From Calothrix sp. NIES-4105 (lineage in GTDB: Bacteria; Cyanobacteriota; Cyanobacteriia; Cyanobacteriales; Nostocaceae), in contig NZ_AP018290.1 in the NCBI RefSeq assembly GCF_002368415.1, forward strand, positions 4,353,614-4,417,613: a stretch of 64,000 bases of DNA, in the 5' to 3' direction. Shown here piece after piece: positions 62,324 through 64,000 of this stretch. Position numbers and translations under genes: made by a program. The notes beneath the pieces were generated by a model. The model had not been told where the DNA came from. It saw only the letters and a program-made list of their open reading frames with translations, and searched no databases. Each line of letters begins with the position of its first letter. The stretch's first letter is position 1.

Positions 62324-64000
62324 TGAAAAATCGAAGTGCGAGAAACAAAGGCAATGCGCGAAAACTTTGGCTACCGATTTTGGTAGGTGCCTGTGTATTT
62401 ATTATTAATTTATTACTATGGCAGAGTTTTTTATATCAAGAACAACTTCAAATCAAAAGAAATATTAAAATAGTTACAGAAGGGATAAGGGAAAACATTT
62501 CTTCTCAAATTATTACTCGTACTCATGCGCTTGAGCGAATGGCAGAGCGTTGGGAGTTTAGCGGTGGAACTTCTAGAGGACAGTGGGTTTCGGACGCAAT
62601 AAATTATTTACGCGATTATAAAGGGTACCAGGCACTTGAATGGGTAGATAATTTGGGTTTTGTGCGTTGGATAATACCCCAAAAAGGTAATGAAGGAGTA
62701 GAAAATCGCGCTTTGCTGTTTGAACCACAGCGTCAAAATGCGATGAATACAGCGCTCAAAACGGGTAATCCAAGTATGACGGGCGTAGTTTCTCTAATTC
62801 AAGGTGGTAAGGGTTTTTTGATTTATGTACCTTTATTTTTAAAGAATAATACTTTTGTTATTAATCAAATCAACGGTGCTGTTCCACAGAATTTCGACGG
62901 GTATATTGTTGGTGTACTTCAAAGTCAAACTATTCTCGATACGATTATAAATAAAAATTTAATGCACGAGTATGCAATCGCTATTTTTGATCAAGACAAG
63001 GAGTTTTATAGCAACGAACTTTATCGGCGCCTGAATGACAAATTTATTAATAAATGGAGCTATGAAACCTTAGTCGAACAGAACGGTGTAAAGTGGCGCC
63101 TGCGTGTGGCACCAACAAAAGCGCTCCTTGCCAAACAACATTCTCCTCTCACTGATATGATTTTAGTTGGCGGTTCTATAGCAGCCATTCTCATCGCATC
63201 CGTAGTATCTATGACCCTTAGTCTACGACGCTACGCAAGTAGAGTTGAGCAAAGTAACCTTAATTTATCGTGCGAAATTACCGAACGGCAAAAAGTAGAA
63301 GCATCGCTACAGCAATCCACCGCACAACTTGAAGACTTGTATAATAATGCACCTTGTGGTTATCATTCTCTAGATCAAGACGGTATATTTATTCAAATTA
63401 ATGATACCGAACTTAAATGGTTAGGTTACAAACGCGAAGAAGTAATAGGTAGAAAGGTAACAGATTTCTTCACTACCGAGAACCAGCTTGATTTTGAAAC
63501 AAGTTTTTCTGAACTCAAAACGCGCGGTTTTCAAAGAGATTTAGAACTTTTATTAATTCGTGCGGATGGAACAAAGATGCCTGTTCTTGTTAGTGCAACT
63601 GCGATTAAAGATGCAGCAGGAAACTTTGTAATGAGTCGAAGTACGCTTTTTGATATTAGCCAGCGTAAACAAGCTCAAGATGCACTTAAGATCAGCGAAG
63701 AGCGTTTTCGCAGTGCATTTGCAAACGCATCAATTGGAATGGCATTAGTTTCACCTGAAGGTCGCTGGTTACAAGTTAATGAGTCGTTGTGCCAAATGAT
63801 TGGTTATTCTAAGGAAGAATTATTAGCAACAACTTTTCAAGTAATTACGTATCCAGATGATTTAGAGATTGATTTGAAGTATGTGCATCAAATGCTCAAA
63901 GGGGAAATTTCTACTTATCAGATGGAAAAGCGGTATTTCCATAAACTTGGACATATAGTATGGATTTTACTAAGCGTCTCATTAGTCTGGGAAGCAGGCA
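62323..64000 (+). CDS. CHASE-PAS-PAS sensor protein, 3' end outside window
   Basis: The frame opens with ATG 62323, whose A is the last base of the preceding stop (TGATG), and stays open to the window end (559 codons). Order: a transmembrane helix (LWLPILVGACVFIINLLLWQ), an extracellular CHASE-type domain (about 35-255; THALERMAERWEFSGG, FDGYIVGVL), a second helix (DMILVGGSIAAILIASVVSM), a coiled coil, and two PAS domains (LEDLYNNAPCGYHSLDQDGI; EERFRSAFANASIGMALVSP) with PAC-like ends. A histidine kinase or GGDEF output presumably follows beyond the window. Translational coupling suggests that it feeds the multidomain regulator. The CHASE ligand is unknown. Confidence 0.85.
   Translation, partial: MKNRSARNKGNARKLWLPILVGACVFIINLLLWQSFLYQEQLQIKRNIKIVTEGIRENISSQIITRTHALERMAERWEFSGGTSRGQWVSDAINYLRDYKGYQALEWVDNLGFVRWIIPQKGNEGVENRALLFEPQRQNAMNTALKTGNPSMTGVVSLIQGGKGFLIYVPLFLKNNTFVINQINGAVPQNFDGYIVGVLQSQTILDTIINKNLMHEYAIAIFDQDKEFYSNELYRRLNDKFINKWSYETLVEQNGVKWRLRVAPTKALLAKQHSPLTDMILVGGSIAAILIASVVSMTLSLRRYASRVEQSNLNLSCEITERQKVEASLQQSTAQLEDLYNNAPCGYHSLDQDGIFIQINDTELKWLGYKREEVIGRKVTDFFTTENQLDFETSFSELKTRGFQRDLELLLIRADGTKMPVLVSATAIKDAAGNFVMSRSTLFDISQRKQAQDALKISEERFRSAFANASIGMALVSPEGRWLQVNESLCQMIGYSKEELLATTFQVITYPDDLEIDLKYVHQMLKGEISTYQMEKRYFHKLGHIVWILLSVSLVWEAG

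Noticed and set aside
1-64000. Heptamer repeats as phage or plasmid signature
   Set aside because: Such repeats are a normal feature of heterocystous cyanobacterial chromosomes, and housekeeping genes surround them.

Overview
The window is chromosomal DNA of a filamentous, probably heterocyst-forming cyanobacterium (order Nostocales). Evidence is the petB/petD pair beside ctpA, a high-light-inducible (Hli) protein, a CpcS/CpeS-type phycobilin lyase, PAM68 behind rpsO, an HglK-like pentapeptide protein, a DUF1517 protein and many very large hybrid sensor kinases. The DNA is AT-rich. I see no copy of the usual cyanobacterial palindrome HIP1 (GCGATCGC), whereas GGCGCC occurs roughly 90 times by eye. 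No rRNA, tRNA, CRISPR array or intact insertion sequence was found.

Layout. 1-1.8 kb: end of a YhaV-type toxin, then coaD overlapping a coiled-coil protein gene. 1.8-5.3 kb: a MITE-like inverted-repeat element, the tail of a lost PLP-dependent oxoamine synthase, a KAS III-like gene and a convergent thiamine-diphosphate enzyme gene, possibly an eroding biosynthetic locus. 5.7-11.2 kb: a Ser/Thr kinase-AAA-GAF-histidine kinase giant. 11.8-13.8 kb: FAD oxidoreductase and hli with a light-response-like promoter. 13.9-17.0 kb: lipoprotein, EamA transporter, then a scarred stretch with truncated MocR, LysE, AraC and ankyrin genes. 17.1-19.4 kb: a two-gene HEPN + DUF262 operon, a candidate defence or toxin system. 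19.4-29.6 kb: SDR, hybrid kinase, outer-membrane-type protein, HglK-like protein and glycosyltransferase. 29.8-35.8 kb: anti-sigma-type ATPase, petD, petB, ctpA, MBL-fold protein and site-2 protease. 35.9-38.5 kb: three tandem DUF4058 genes. 38.5-42.6 kb: phycobilin lyase, HEAT protein, methyltransferase, MFS transporter and phosphoribosyltransferase. 42.6-44 kb: a graveyard of small genes. 44.4-51.8 kb: two-component pair, HtrA-type protease and PAS sensor kinase. 52-60 kb: tyrA, pentapeptide protein, DUF1517, a GT-C-like membrane protein, a lipoprotein, aroF, PAM68 and rpsO. 60.3-64 kb: multidomain response regulator overlapping a CHASE-PAS sensor that runs off the window.

Themes. Signal transduction dominates: five sensor kinases or sensors, two response regulators and an anti-sigma-type ATPase. 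A second theme is photosynthetic membrane upkeep (petB/petD, ctpA, Hli, PAM68, HtrA, S2P, phycobilin lyase). A third is genome erosion: short TGCTGAG-type repeats have entered two coding regions, palindromic hairpin families sit between genes, and several loci are truncated by deletions. tyrA and aroF, both for aromatic amino acids, lie 5 kb apart but not in one operon. Functional calls come from motifs read by eye; no database search was run.
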